From CAZGKX01 sp964525945 (lineage in GTDB: Bacteria > Pseudomonadota > Gammaproteobacteria > Legionellales > Legionellaceae): 24,215 nucleotides of DNA. This document shows positions 1 to 7,677 of the stretch, piece after piece. A program made the position numbers and the translations under genes. The notes beneath the pieces are model-generated. The model ran no database searches. It saw nothing but the letters and a program-made list of their open reading frames with translations, and was not told the DNA's origin. The stretch covers positions 1-24,215 of the forward strand of contig CAZGKX010000042.1 of assembly GCA_964525945.1 (NCBI GenBank), given 5' to 3'. The stretch's first letter is position 1, and each line of letters begins with the position of its first letter.

Positions 1-1
1 C

Positions 2-628
2 GCCATGATGCGTGCCAATGAAGAATTGAACAATTTACGCATCATGCTGCCCATGATAACCACGCTCAGTGAAGTCGACGAAGCCGTCTATTTGATCAAT
101 CAGGCCTACACTGAATTGCTGGAAGAAGGTTGCCAAATTGATAAACCGGAACTGGGTGTAATGATTGAAGTCCCTGCGGCTGTTTATCAAGCCCATGAGC
201 TGGCTAAACGCGTTGATTTTCTTTCTGTGGGCAGCAATGATTTGACCCAATATTTATTGGCCGTTGATCGCAACAATGCCCGTGTGGCAAATTTATATGA
301 TACATTACACCCCGCTATGATCCGCACCCTGATTAAAATCATTGAAGGGGGGCATTCCGCGGGCGTTAAAGTAAGCATTTGTGGCGAAATGGCCGGAGAC
401 CCATTGGCGGTCATTCTTTTGCTGGCCATGGGATTTGATACCTTGAGCATGAATTCGTCCAGTTTACCGCGGGCGAAATGGGTTATCCGCAATTTTTCAT
501 TGGCCTCTGCACGAAAAATATTGACGGATGTCCTGGAGCTGGAACACCCCACTGAAATTCGGTTGCATTTACAAAAAGCACTGGAAGAGCAGGGATTGGG
601 TAATTTAATTCGAGCAGGAAAAGTGTAA
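2..628 (+). CDS. ptsP: PTS phosphoenolpyruvate phosphotransferase PtsP, C-terminal part
   Basis: Partial gene: the frame is open from base 2 and the N-terminus lies outside the window. The visible 208 residues are the C-terminal PEP-utilising TIM barrel of the enzyme I family. Visible motifs are MIEVPAA, SVGSNDLTQYLLAVDRNN, the catalytic Cys in SICGEMAG, and LSMNSSSLPRAKWVIRNF, a sequence I associate with the nitrogen-PTS paralogue PtsP more than with PtsI. It would phosphorylate the NPr protein from PEP in the cytoplasm. The lgt-thyA genes follow on the same strand, the order known from E. coli, which supports PtsP. The GAF domain expected at the N-terminus cannot be checked here. Confidence 0.9.
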   Translation, partial: AMMRANEELNNLRIMLPMITTLSEVDEAVYLINQAYTELLEEGCQIDKPELGVMIEVPAAVYQAHELAKRVDFLSVGSNDLTQYLLAVDRNNARVANLYDTLHPAMIRTLIKIIEGGHSAGVKVSICGEMAGDPLAVILLLAMGFDTLSMNSSSLPRAKWVIRNFSLASARKILTDVLELEHPTEIRLHLQKALEEQGLGNLIRAGKV

Positions 629-634
629 CGCATG

Positions 635-649
635 TTGGGCCCAGCCCAA
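635..649. repeat. Small hairpin between ptsP and lgt
   Basis: A perfect 6-bp inverted repeat, TTGGGC and GCCCAA, surrounds a 3-base loop, 7 bases after the ptsP stop. No T-run follows, so it is not an intrinsic terminator on this evidence. The GTTGGGCC sequence also occurs in the arms of the long hairpin between trpA and trpR, which may be coincidence. Confidence 0.35.
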
Positions 650-667
650 ACCTACAAAGAGAGAACC

Positions 668-1462
668 ATGTTCATTTACCCGCATATAAATCCTGTTGCT
701 CTGACTATGGGGCCCGTCAAAATTCACTGGTATGGCCTCATGTATTTAATTGGTTTTGTCAGTGCATGGGCGCTCGCCCATTGGCGCACCAAACACTACA
801 AACTGCCTTGGACATCTGAGCAAATTGGTGACTTGATTTTTTACCTTGCCATGGGAGTTATTCTAGGCGGACGCTTAGGCTACATGGTATTTTACAACAC
901 CACACAATTCATGGCCACGCCGTGGATTGTCTTTAAGATTTGGGAAGGGGGCATGTCATTTCATGGCGGCTTAATTGGGGTTTTGATCGCTGCAGGTTTG
1001 TTTGCTCGCAAGCTTCATAAACCCTTTTGGGAAGTGGCCGATTTTATTGTGCCCTTGGTGCCCTTGGGACTTGCTGCTGGCAGGCTAGGAAACTTTATCA
1101 ATGGCGAATTGTGGGGCAGGGTCACCGACGTGCCTTGGGCAATGGTTTTTCCGCACGTGGACAACCAACCCCGTCACCCATCACAAGTGTATGAATTTGG
1201 GTTAGAAGGGATTGTTTTATTTATTGTCATTTGGTGGTATGCCGCAAAACCACGTCCGGCCGGCAGTGTGTCTGCTATTTTTTTGATGGGGTATGCACTT
1301 TGCCGTCTCATCATTGAATGCTTTAGAGAACCAGATAATCAACTGGGCTTTATTGCGTTTAACTGGCTCACCATGGGGCAATTGTTATCCATCCCTATGT
1401 TTTTTGCAGGATTACTATTATGGTTGATGAAACGAAATGAAAACTTATCTACAGCTCATTGA
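668..1462 (+). CDS. lgt: Phosphatidylglycerol:prolipoprotein diacylglyceryl transferase Lgt
   Basis: Inner-membrane enzyme that transfers diacylglycerol from phosphatidylglycerol to the lipobox cysteine of prolipoproteins, the first step of lipoprotein maturation. The 264-residue protein shows the Lgt signatures: HGGLIG at residues 99-104, which carries the conserved His, GRLGNFINGELWGR at 138-151, HPSQVYE at 170-176, and several hydrophobic helices. The ATG at 668 was chosen over an in-frame ATG at 632 because it gives the family N-terminus (MFIYPHINPVAL) and follows an AAAGAGAG ribosome-binding stretch. Its last 26 bases overlap thyA, indicating translational coupling. The LpoA-like lipoprotein at the other end of the window would be one substrate. 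Confidence 0.95.
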   Translation: MFIYPHINPVALTMGPVKIHWYGLMYLIGFVSAWALAHWRTKHYKLPWTSEQIGDLIFYLAMGVILGGRLGYMVFYNTTQFMATPWIVFKIWEGGMSFHGGLIGVLIAAGLFARKLHKPFWEVADFIVPLVPLGLAAGRLGNFINGELWGRVTDVPWAMVFPHVDNQPRHPSQVYEFGLEGIVLFIVIWWYAAKPRPAGSVSAIFLMGYALCRLIIECFREPDNQLGFIAFNWLTMGQLLSIPMFFAGLLLWLMKRNENLSTAH

Positions 1463-2231
1463 GCACATTTTAAATCACGGCGTGGAAAAAAGCGATCGGA
1501 CGGGTACCGGCACTTTATCCACCTTTGGCCACCAAATGCGTTTTAACCTAGCCGCTTCTTTTCCGCTCGTCACCACTAAAAAATTGCATTTGCGCAGCAT
1601 TATTCATGAATTATTGTGGTTTTTGCAAGGCGATACCAACATCGCTTATTTACAGGCCAATGGCGTTTCCATTTGGGACGAATGGGCGAATAAAGAGGGT
1701 GATTTAGGCCCAGTGTACGGACGGCAATGGCGCAGTTGGCCCACGCCTGACGGACGCAGCATTGATCAACTCGCAACCATCGTCGATCAAATTAAAACCA
1801 ATCCTGATTCACGGCGTTTGCTGGTGAGTGCCTGGAATGTCGGCGAGCTCGATAAAATGGCATTAACGCCCTGCCATGCTTTGTTTCAATTTTATGTGGC
1901 GCAAGGGCGTTTATCCTGCCAATTGTACCAGCGTTCTGCAGATGTATTTTTAGGCGTGCCGTTTAACATTGCGTCGTATGCTTTGTTAACCCACATGATT
2001 GCTCAACAGTGCGGGTTAAACGTCGGGGAATTTATATGGACCGGCGGCGATTGCCACCTCTACACAAACCACTTGGAGCAAGCAAAAACACAATTGCAAC
2101 GGAGCCCCTTGCCGGCCCCACAATTGCTTATTAAGCGTCAGCCACCAACGCTCTTTGATTACCAGTTTGATGATTTTGAAGTATTGAACTACCAAGCTCA
2201 TCCAGCCATCAAAGCACCCATTGCTGTATAA
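1437..2231 (+). CDS. thyA: Thymidylate synthase ThyA
   Basis: Converts dUMP to dTMP using methylenetetrahydrofolate, releasing dihydrofolate. The product is 264 residues, the same length as E. coli ThyA. It contains SDRTGTGTLSTFGHQMRF near residue 19, the catalytic cysteine Cys146 in LTPCHALFQFYV, the nucleotide-binding stretch DVFLGVPFNIASYALL and the conserved end HPAIKAPIAV. One small difference is QRSAD where E. coli has QRSCD. It overlaps the end of lgt by 26 bases in another frame. Dihydrofolate and pterin reductases matter to ThyA-dependent cells, which gives the FolM-like gene at 20625 a possible link. Confidence 0.97.
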   Translation: MKTYLQLIEHILNHGVEKSDRTGTGTLSTFGHQMRFNLAASFPLVTTKKLHLRSIIHELLWFLQGDTNIAYLQANGVSIWDEWANKEGDLGPVYGRQWRSWPTPDGRSIDQLATIVDQIKTNPDSRRLLVSAWNVGELDKMALTPCHALFQFYVAQGRLSCQLYQRSADVFLGVPFNIASYALLTHMIAQQCGLNVGEFIWTGGDCHLYTNHLEQAKTQLQRSPLPAPQLLIKRQPPTLFDYQFDDFEVLNYQAHPAIKAPIAV

Positions 2232-2264
2232 TCCTGGAAATGTTGTTGCCGGAAGAGTGCGAAA

Positions 2265-2293
2265 TTGATACACTATGTGTCCAAATTTAGAAT
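2265..2293 (+). promoter_or_regulatory. Probable sigma-70 promoter of the ABC-F gene
   Basis: TTGATA (2265-2270), a 17-base spacer and TAGAAT (2288-2293) form a near-consensus promoter. It lies between thyA and the original ABC-F start at 2320, which has AAGG (2310-2313) upstream as a Shine-Dalgarno sequence. Confidence 0.6.
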
Positions 2294-2319
2294 AATAAAT
2301 CCACGTCCCAAGGTAAAAC

Positions 2320-2451
2320 ATGATTGCGTTAAATCAACTCGGCATGGCATACGGTCAAAAATTACTGTTTTATGATGTAAATTTAAACCTTAACACAGGC
2401 AATGCTTATGCCCTCCTGGGTGTCAATGAACCAAAGATGCAAATTCTCTAA
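2320..2451 (+). pseudogene. ybiT: Severed original N-terminus of the ybiT (ABC-F) gene
   Basis: The ATG at 2320 has a good promoter and an AAGG Shine-Dalgarno. It begins with MIALNQLGMAYGQKLLFYD and continues to the start of Walker A (ALLGVN), the normal N-terminus of an ABC-F protein. After GVN, around base 2428, the frame leaves ABC-F sequence and stops at 2449-2451 after 43 codons. The missing continuation of Walker A (GCGKSTFFKLITGEE) is found 181 bases downstream. Joining base 2428 to base 2610 gives a continuous 533-codon frame, close to the roughly 530 residues I recall for E. coli YbiT. I read this as the broken 5' end of the same gene, not an independent peptide. Confidence 0.75.
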
Positions 2452-2609
2452 CATATGCTCAGGAAATATTAAAAGCGGCTGGGACAACATGATGAAAATA
2501 AATAATCTCAGAAAAACCTATCGAAAGAACGAAAAGGATCTTAGGGTTTTCGACCATTTCAACCTGCAAGTTTCGAACTACGAATTTGTCGCCATTTTCG
2601 GACCCAATG
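2429..2609 (+). other. 181-bp insert inside the Walker A codons of the ABC-F gene
   Basis: The segment lies between two copies of CAATG (2424-2428 and 2605-2609) and separates the two halves of an ABC-F Walker A motif. It carries the tail of one gene (stop at 2490-2492) and the head of an ABC importer ATPase (start at 2489), in an ATGA overlap typical of an operon. Its right edge falls inside the Walker A codons shared by all ABC ATPases. Its left edge shows only the five-base match. This fits recombination with homology at one end and little at the other. A misassembly at a conserved motif would look the same. Confidence 0.7.
2430..2492 (+). pseudogene. Fragment: 3' end of a probable ABC substrate-binding-protein gene
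   Basis: Within the insert, the third frame reads TKDANSLTYAQEILKAAGTT and then TGA at 2490-2492. It looks like the amphipathic C-terminal helix of a periplasmic binding protein of the nitrate/taurine type. That is consistent with the ATPase start that overlaps its stop. Only 20 residues survive, so the family assignment is inference. There is no start codon or upstream coding sequence. Confidence 0.45.
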
Positions 2610-4102
2610 GCTGTGGTAAATCCACTTTTTTTAAGCTCATTACCGGCGAAGAAGAGGCCAGCTCTGGCGAAACCATTGTTCCTAAAGATGCCTCCATTGG
2701 CTGGTTAAAACAAGACCAATTCCGTTATGAAGACACGCCCATCCGCGACATTGTTTTGCAAGGAAAACGTCAGCTCTGGGAAGCTTTGCAAGAAAAGGAA
2801 ACGCTGTTGGCGAGTGAAGTGTGGGACGATGCCACAGGATTTCGCTTTGGCGAATTGGAAGAAATTATTTTCCATCATGATGGCTATAATGCCGACGTGG
2901 CCGTGGAAAGCATTTTAACCGGCCTCGGCATTCTTCCGGCCTACCATGATAAGCCGTTAAAAGCGCTGTCCGGCGGCTATAAATTACGGGTGTTATTGGC
3001 CCAAACATTGTTTCAAGACCCTGCAATTTTATTGTTGGATGAACCCACCAACCATTTGGATATTTCCTCAATACAATGGCTGGAGCAATTTTTAAAATCA
3101 TCGTTCAAAGGCCTTGTTATTTTCATTTCCCATGATGTCGAATTCATCGACAACCTCGCTGATCATATTTTGGATATTGATTACGGCGAAATCCGCAAAT
3201 ACCCCGGTAAATACCAGAAGTTTTTAGCGGAAAAACAATTGATCCAAGAGCAAAAAATTATCGAAAGAAAGAGCGCCGAAGAAAAAATTGCCCATTTGCA
3301 AAAATTTGTGGACCGTTTTGGTGCAAAAGCCTCCAAGGCAGGCCAAGCACGTTCTCGCGCCAAAATGATTGAAAAAATAGAAGTACCGGACCTAGTGAAT
3401 TCGTCGCGCATTGCGCCGCTTTTTCATTTTGCTCCTAAACGACCTTCTGGCAAGCAAGTTTGTAAAATTGAAGGCTTAAGCAAATCGTTCAAAGACAAAC
3501 AATTGTTTAAAAAACTCCACGTAGAAATACCCCGTGGTGAAAAAATTGCCATTATGGGCGTCAATGGTCGTGGCAAATCAACGTTGTTAAAAGTGTTAAT
3601 GAATGAAATTGCCCAAGATGAAGGTCAAATCAGTTGGGGGGGCGAAATACGCCTTAGTTATTTTTCACAAGATCACCATGAGTTATTGAATCGCTCGATG
3701 AGTGTGTTGCAATGGTTGAATGAATTAGCCACTGGTTGCACAGAGCAGCAGGTAAGAAAAATATTGGGACAAATGCTTTTTACCAAAGATGAAGTGGACA
3801 AAGATATTTTAACATTAAGCGGTGGAGAATCGGCGCGCTTGTTATTGGCCAAAGTGATGTTGGAATTACCCAATGTGTTGATTCTCGATGAACCCACCAA
3901 TCACATGGACATCGAAACGATTGACGTGTTGGCCAATGCCTTGGTGAACTACACGGGCACGCTTATTTTTGTAAGCCATAATCGCTATTTCATTGAGAAA
4001 ATTGCCACTCGCATCTTGTATTTTTCGGGCCTGGATGACGTCAATGATTTTAAAGGGAACTATTTAGAGCTCACGGAAGCCAATGTCGCCTGGTTAACTT
4101 AA
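2489..4102 (+). CDS. ybiT: Chimeric ABC-F ATPase: NitT/TauT-type N-terminus joined to YbiT
   Basis: ABC-F proteins are soluble twin-ATPase factors acting on ribosomes. From Walker A onward this one matches YbiT: GPNGCGKST, IGWLKQDQFRYED, signature LSGGYKLRVLLAQ, Walker B ILLLDEPTNHLD, a linker with SKAGQARSRAKMIEKIE, then second-domain Walker A GVNGRGKST, LSGGESARLLLAK and ILDEPTNHMD. The first 40 or so residues (MMKINNLRKTYRKNEKDLRV) instead resemble importer ATPases of the nitrate/taurine family. The start at 2489 or 2492 belongs to the inserted segment and has GGGA upstream. An in-frame ATG at 2402 is unlikely, since its extra residues read through the insert. The open frame could still give a folded protein. 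Expression level and function are uncertain. Confidence 0.8.
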   Translation: MMKINNLRKTYRKNEKDLRVFDHFNLQVSNYEFVAIFGPNGCGKSTFFKLITGEEEASSGETIVPKDASIGWLKQDQFRYEDTPIRDIVLQGKRQLWEALQEKETLLASEVWDDATGFRFGELEEIIFHHDGYNADVAVESILTGLGILPAYHDKPLKALSGGYKLRVLLAQTLFQDPAILLLDEPTNHLDISSIQWLEQFLKSSFKGLVIFISHDVEFIDNLADHILDIDYGEIRKYPGKYQKFLAEKQLIQEQKIIERKSAEEKIAHLQKFVDRFGAKASKAGQARSRAKMIEKIEVPDLVNSSRIAPLFHFAPKRPSGKQVCKIEGLSKSFKDKQLFKKLHVEIPRGEKIAIMGVNGRGKSTLLKVLMNEIAQDEGQISWGGEIRLSYFSQDHHELLNRSMSVLQWLNELATGCTEQQVRKILGQMLFTKDEVDKDILTLSGGESARLLLAKVMLELPNVLILDEPTNHMDIETIDVLANALVNYTGTLIFVSHNRYFIEKIATRILYFSGLDDVNDFKGNYLELTEANVAWLT

Positions 4103-4114
4103 CATTAACCAGGC
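4088..4114 (+). terminator. Probable terminator of the ABC-F gene
   Basis: A perfect 10-bp inverted repeat (GCCTGGTTAA / TTAACCAGGC) has a 7-base loop and spans the stop codon of the gene. A T-rich stretch (TTATTTTTT, 4121-4129) begins after six bases, inside the last codons of the convergent gene. The spacing is longer than in an ideal intrinsic terminator. Confidence 0.5.
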
Positions 4115-4120
4115 CCACCC

Positions 4121-6019
4121 TTATTTTTTAGTGAGGGCAATATAATAAGGCGTCACAAAGTCAGTGCCACCCGTATCGGAACAGCTGGTAACGACACCCA
4201 AGCCGTTCAATGCACACATGAACACCTTTTGATCATTGTAACTCACCACATAAACAATACCTTTATCATCGTCAACCACCACGCCTGAGGGTCCATTAAT
4301 GCCGCCAACAGGGCCTGTTGAGCAGGGGCCAAGCCCGGAAGCGGGGTCGTCATTCGTCCGACAAGAGGCCACAAACGCGCCATTATAATTGACAATATAC
4401 ACCATGGTGCCTTCATGGTTTAAAGCAATACCATTGGAAGTGGTTGTATTCAAAGACGAAGGTGTATTGCACGATGAGGTCGTACAAACCGATGTGTTCG
4501 TACCAAAATAATTATTTATGTAGGTTCTGTTTCCTTGTTTGTTTTGCACAATACCGGCAGGACTGTTAAATCCACTACCAAAGGAAGTGCATGCGCTGAT
4601 CGAGCCATCCTCATTCACCGTACAGCTATAAACCATGTTCCCCGAATTGAAATCGGTCACATAAAGAAGTGTGTTAGCGGCGTTTAAAGCTAACCCAAGA
4701 GGTCCTACAAACGGCGTGGAAGCGGCAGGGGTGCAGACACCAAAATGGCCATTGCTCTCAAGAGGACAAATCGAAAGAGCGCCATTGTTCTGATTGGCAA
4801 TATAGGCGATGGTTTCTTGTTTATTGATGGCAATTCCAGTCGGTCCTGCAAAAGCGGGACCACCATGACTGGCCAAATTACACGCACTGAACGTTCCATC
4901 ACTATTGATGGCACATTTAGACACAGAATTTGTGGAGTAATTCGTTACATAAGCGGTGTGGTTGGTGGGATAAATGCTTTGTGCGCAGCGAACATTCGCA
5001 AGGGTCGATTTCGGCAAGGCAGGAGACGTCCCGTCACTGAAATTACGTGCTCTTGCATCTCCTGGAGTAAGTTCGCGGGACGTCCAATAGGTTACAGCAT
5101 TCAAAGGAAGACTCGCACGGTTATTATACAGGCATGCTACTTGATCAGGGGCCGGCAAAAACCAATTTTCGAAACCACCCGTAGAACCATAGATTGAGCA
5201 AATTCCAGCGGCATACGTGGGAAGAGGAAAGCCCACCGAAGCCATATAATTGATAATATATTGGCTATTAATGGCCCCATTGAAAGCACTATTTGCGCCC
5301 GTGATACTACCATCCACACCCCATCTAATTCCCGCATTATTGTCAGTGGTGGGTATAATTAAATCGTATAAATTCGTACCTACGCCTGTGTTTTGGCAGC
5401 CAATGACACCGCCATTCGCCGGATCACCAATTGCTGCGGTTGTTTTTAATGTAAAATTTTGTGGTGTATCGCCGAGAGAAGAGGTGCACTGGCCATCAGT
5501 ACATGTGACCGGCGCACAACAAAAACTGGGGTTTGTGCCACAACTACTGCCGGTAAAATTTGCTTGCGGCGTTGTGTCATCGGTGCTCAGTAAAAAGACT
5601 GCCATGGAACCAACGGTGCTCATATCAGCAATACCTGCCTTCAGGGTGCCCACATTCCACGCCGAAACCGCATCCAAGCCAAACGATTTATTAACCGTAA
5701 TGTCGTAATGGGTGCCATTGGGGGTGGTATAACTGCCCAGCGGACTCCCCGCACAGCCAGCATCACTAAAATAACGCACAATGATTTTAGAGACGCGCGA
5801 AGCATCACCTGCGGTTTGATTAAAGATCACCGTTTTAGGCAAAGTACTGTGAAGAACTGGCTTGCCATCCTGCATGACACGTTGTTCTTTATTCTGCGTG
5901 GGACTTAATAAAGGATGGTGAGCTGGTGGCGTGGCATAAGCACCTGAAACACCCACCGTTACGAACAATAAAGCGTATAAACCATCACGCCAAAGACTTT
6001 TTTGTTGCATTGTGTTCAT
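4121..6019 (-). CDS. Secreted DUF1566 and YVTN-type beta-propeller protein
   Basis: Predicted exported protein of 632 residues with no assigned reaction. Residues 1-29 form a signal peptide (basic start, hydrophobic core, cleavage near SGAYA). Residues 60-190 are an unassigned cysteine-containing region. Residues 200-348 resemble the DUF1566/Lcl C-terminal domain, with IRWGVDG, GGFENWFLPAPDQVACLYNN and YWTSREL. Residues 355-632 contain six repeats of about 41-50 residues of the type AYVTN..., DGTFSAC..., GPTGIAIN, most with two cysteines, forming a likely six-bladed propeller. I know similar proteins from Legionella. It starts 10 bases after the cyclase stop, with GAGAA upstream of the ATG, so it belongs to the peptide-cyclase operon. 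No S9 peptidase domain is present, so it is not a canonical lasso isopeptidase. Confidence 0.75.
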   Translation of the reverse strand: MNTMQQKSLWRDGLYALLFVTVGVSGAYATPPAHHPLLSPTQNKEQRVMQDGKPVLHSTLPKTVIFNQTAGDASRVSKIIVRYFSDAGCAGSPLGSYTTPNGTHYDITVNKSFGLDAVSAWNVGTLKAGIADMSTVGSMAVFLLSTDDTTPQANFTGSSCGTNPSFCCAPVTCTDGQCTSSLGDTPQNFTLKTTAAIGDPANGGVIGCQNTGVGTNLYDLIIPTTDNNAGIRWGVDGSITGANSAFNGAINSQYIINYMASVGFPLPTYAAGICSIYGSTGGFENWFLPAPDQVACLYNNRASLPLNAVTYWTSRELTPGDARARNFSDGTSPALPKSTLANVRCAQSIYPTNHTAYVTNYSTNSVSKCAINSDGTFSACNLASHGGPAFAGPTGIAINKQETIAYIANQNNGALSICPLESNGHFGVCTPAASTPFVGPLGLALNAANTLLYVTDFNSGNMVYSCTVNEDGSISACTSFGSGFNSPAGIVQNKQGNRTYINNYFGTNTSVCTTSSCNTPSSLNTTTSNGIALNHEGTMVYIVNYNGAFVASCRTNDDPASGLGPCSTGPVGGINGPSGVVVDDDKGIVYVVSYNDQKVFMCALNGLGVVTSCSDTGGTDFVTPYYIALTKK

Positions 6020-6029
6020 CGTTTCTCGC

Positions 6030-7664
6030 TCAATTTATTGCGCCACTATTGGCCACATCGTTTAAATGGATTTTTAACATATACGCTTGAATGGTCTTGA
6101 TCATTGTTTTCAACGGCAACGGATCTGCGATTTGTTTGGCCAAAGGCAGTTGTGCAAAATCATTGGCAAACAGGCCTTGTTCATGTTGTCGTTTAAATTT
6201 TGCCAGCGTAGCAGGGCAAATGCTTAGTCCTTCTTTTTTATGGTAAACGTCAAATAAAGACGGCAAGTGCATGGACAAATAACGTTTCATAAGGAATCGC
6301 CCTATGCCTTGCTGACGTTTTTGCGTAACAGGAATGCTGAGAAAAAATTCCAATAATTTGGGGTATAACAACGGGTAACGGTATTCAAATCCCATTTGTT
6401 TTGCCACCACGCTGCTGTATTCGATCCGCATACGCACTTCCTGGCTCAATGGCCCCTGCAAAAACGACCACTCTGCTTCTCGCAGCGTTTTAAAATAATG
6501 AACGTGGTAAGGGTGGGTGCTTAAAAAACGTTTGTCCTCTATCGCTACTCTCATATTTTGCACAGCACGTATAAGCTGCCTAGTCCATCGCAGTATCCCA
6601 TGCAACTGGGGATGACTCGCTTGCAACAACGCAACAAAACAAGCCGCGGAGGATTTGGTTTTTTCTTGCTGACACAGCTGCCAGGCCAATTTTATTTGCT
6701 TATTTTGCAAGAGGGATGGCAACACAAAGCGCAATGGCACATGCCCCGAAACCCCTTGATCACCACCAAATCCTGAAAGCAAAAGTGTATAGCCTTGCTG
6801 GGATACCGCTTGATGAATATTGTGAGCAAATAACTCAAACAAATGAGGCGCAGGTCCTGCAAACAAACGGGTGTACGCATTAAACAATGGAATCGCATCA
6901 AAAGAATCGGCCGCAATACGTTGCAACGAAGCGGCAGGGTAATGCTTCAAAAAAGCCTGCTCATACGCGGAGTTGTAAGGTAAATTTAAAGGATCAGAAG
7001 GGTCAGACACGTGCATAAAAAGAGTGGGATTTAAGCCCAATGCAGCACTGCCACAATAGATGGCCGACGAATCAAGGCCTGCACTAAACTCAGCAGCAAT
7101 AGCTGTATGACCGGCGGTGGCAAGGGTGATGGATTCTTGCATCAATGCAGCAAAATGCTCCAAGTATTCATTTTTATCGCGGTAGTGAAGTTCTGCACCT
7201 TCTTTTTCCAATTGCCAAAACACGTTTTTGGTAAGACGTCCATTGGCTTGGCAATGCATGTAATGACCGGGTTCAACGCGATTTACACCTTGATGGAGCG
7301 TGTGGTCAGAGTAATACGGATTATCGACAAACAAACCGTCCAGTTTTAACAGTGGCCGTTGCGTGTGAAGAGCGACGTCTCTTACCACATCAGCAACGGT
7401 GTTGCCAAAAACCAACAGCGATCCTTGCCACCAATAATACAAAGGCCGAACACCTAAATGATCGCGAACAAGCAAGAATTCCTGAGCATTTACATCGACC
7501 AGAACATGCGCAAAAGGGTGATACTGCTGCCGCCAATAATTGGCGTTTAAGCCACCAACAATGGAATCAATTCCCGGCGCGCGCAGGCTTGGTTCTTGAT
7601 AGCAAAAAAGATGCGGAGCCAATTCAATACGGCAAAAATCACTCGCATTGATCACTGTGATCAT
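6030..7664 (-). CDS. Asparagine-synthetase-like protein, candidate lasso-peptide cyclase
   Basis: The 544-residue protein has the class II amidotransferase/AsnB architecture. An N-terminal Ntn-like domain (1-160; RDHLGVRPLYYW at 68-79) is followed by an ATP-pyrophosphatase domain with PP-loop EFSAGLDSS (192-200), SGFGGDQGVSGH (297-308) and EYRYPLLYPKLLEFFLSIP (427-445). The mature N-terminus begins MITVIN, so the nucleophilic Cys2 needed for glutamine hydrolysis is missing. That argues against real asparagine synthesis and fits enzymes that activate a peptide carboxylate, such as lasso-peptide C proteins. The ATG at 7664 was chosen because upstream in-frame ATGs lie inside the 51-codon peptide gene that ends 13 bases before. 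The PP-loop has Ala where Gly is usual. The AsnB-like fold is near certain; the cyclase role rests on the neighbouring peptide. Confidence 0.75.
   Translation of the reverse strand: MITVINASDFCRIELAPHLFCYQEPSLRAPGIDSIVGGLNANYWRQQYHPFAHVLVDVNAQEFLLVRDHLGVRPLYYWWQGSLLVFGNTVADVVRDVALHTQRPLLKLDGLFVDNPYYSDHTLHQGVNRVEPGHYMHCQANGRLTKNVFWQLEKEGAELHYRDKNEYLEHFAALMQESITLATAGHTAIAAEFSAGLDSSAIYCGSAALGLNPTLFMHVSDPSDPLNLPYNSAYEQAFLKHYPAASLQRIAADSFDAIPLFNAYTRLFAGPAPHLFELFAHNIHQAVSQQGYTLLLSGFGGDQGVSGHVPLRFVLPSLLQNKQIKLAWQLCQQEKTKSSAACFVALLQASHPQLHGILRWTRQLIRAVQNMRVAIEDKRFLSTHPYHVHYFKTLREAEWSFLQGPLSQEVRMRIEYSSVVAKQMGFEYRYPLLYPKLLEFFLSIPVTQKRQQGIGRFLMKRYLSMHLPSLFDVYHKKEGLSICPATLAKFKRQHEQGLFANDFAQLPLAKQIADPLPLKTMIKTIQAYMLKIHLNDVANSGAIN
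7649..7663 (-). other. Hairpin over the cyclase start codon
   Basis: A perfect palindrome, TGATCAC-T-GTGATCA, begins inside the cyclase ATG. In RNA it could form a 6-bp stem with a 3-base loop that hides the start, lowering cyclase yield relative to the precursor. The gap between the two genes shows no good Shine-Dalgarno sequence, in line with weak translation. Confidence 0.4.
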
Positions 7665-7677
7665 AGGAAGGATGGCT

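Noticed and set aside
187..633. 148-codon minus-strand frame opposite ptsP
   Set aside because: It is antisense to a clearly conserved domain and has no recognisable motif.
4745..5708. Long plus-strand open frames (150 and 152 codons) opposite the propeller gene
   Set aside because: They lie antisense to a gene with a signal peptide, recognisable domains and repeats. They have no recognisable motif or ribosome-binding site and follow from its codon composition.
4121..6019. Lasso-peptide isopeptidase
   Set aside because: Known isopeptidases join a propeller to an S9 serine peptidase domain. Here the partner domain is DUF1566-like and no GxSxG catalytic region is seen.
6030..7664. True asparagine synthetase (AsnB)
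   Set aside because: The start gives Met-Ile-Thr, so the Cys2 nucleophile for glutamine hydrolysis is missing, and a small peptide gene directly precedes it. An ammonia-using synthetase cannot be fully excluded.
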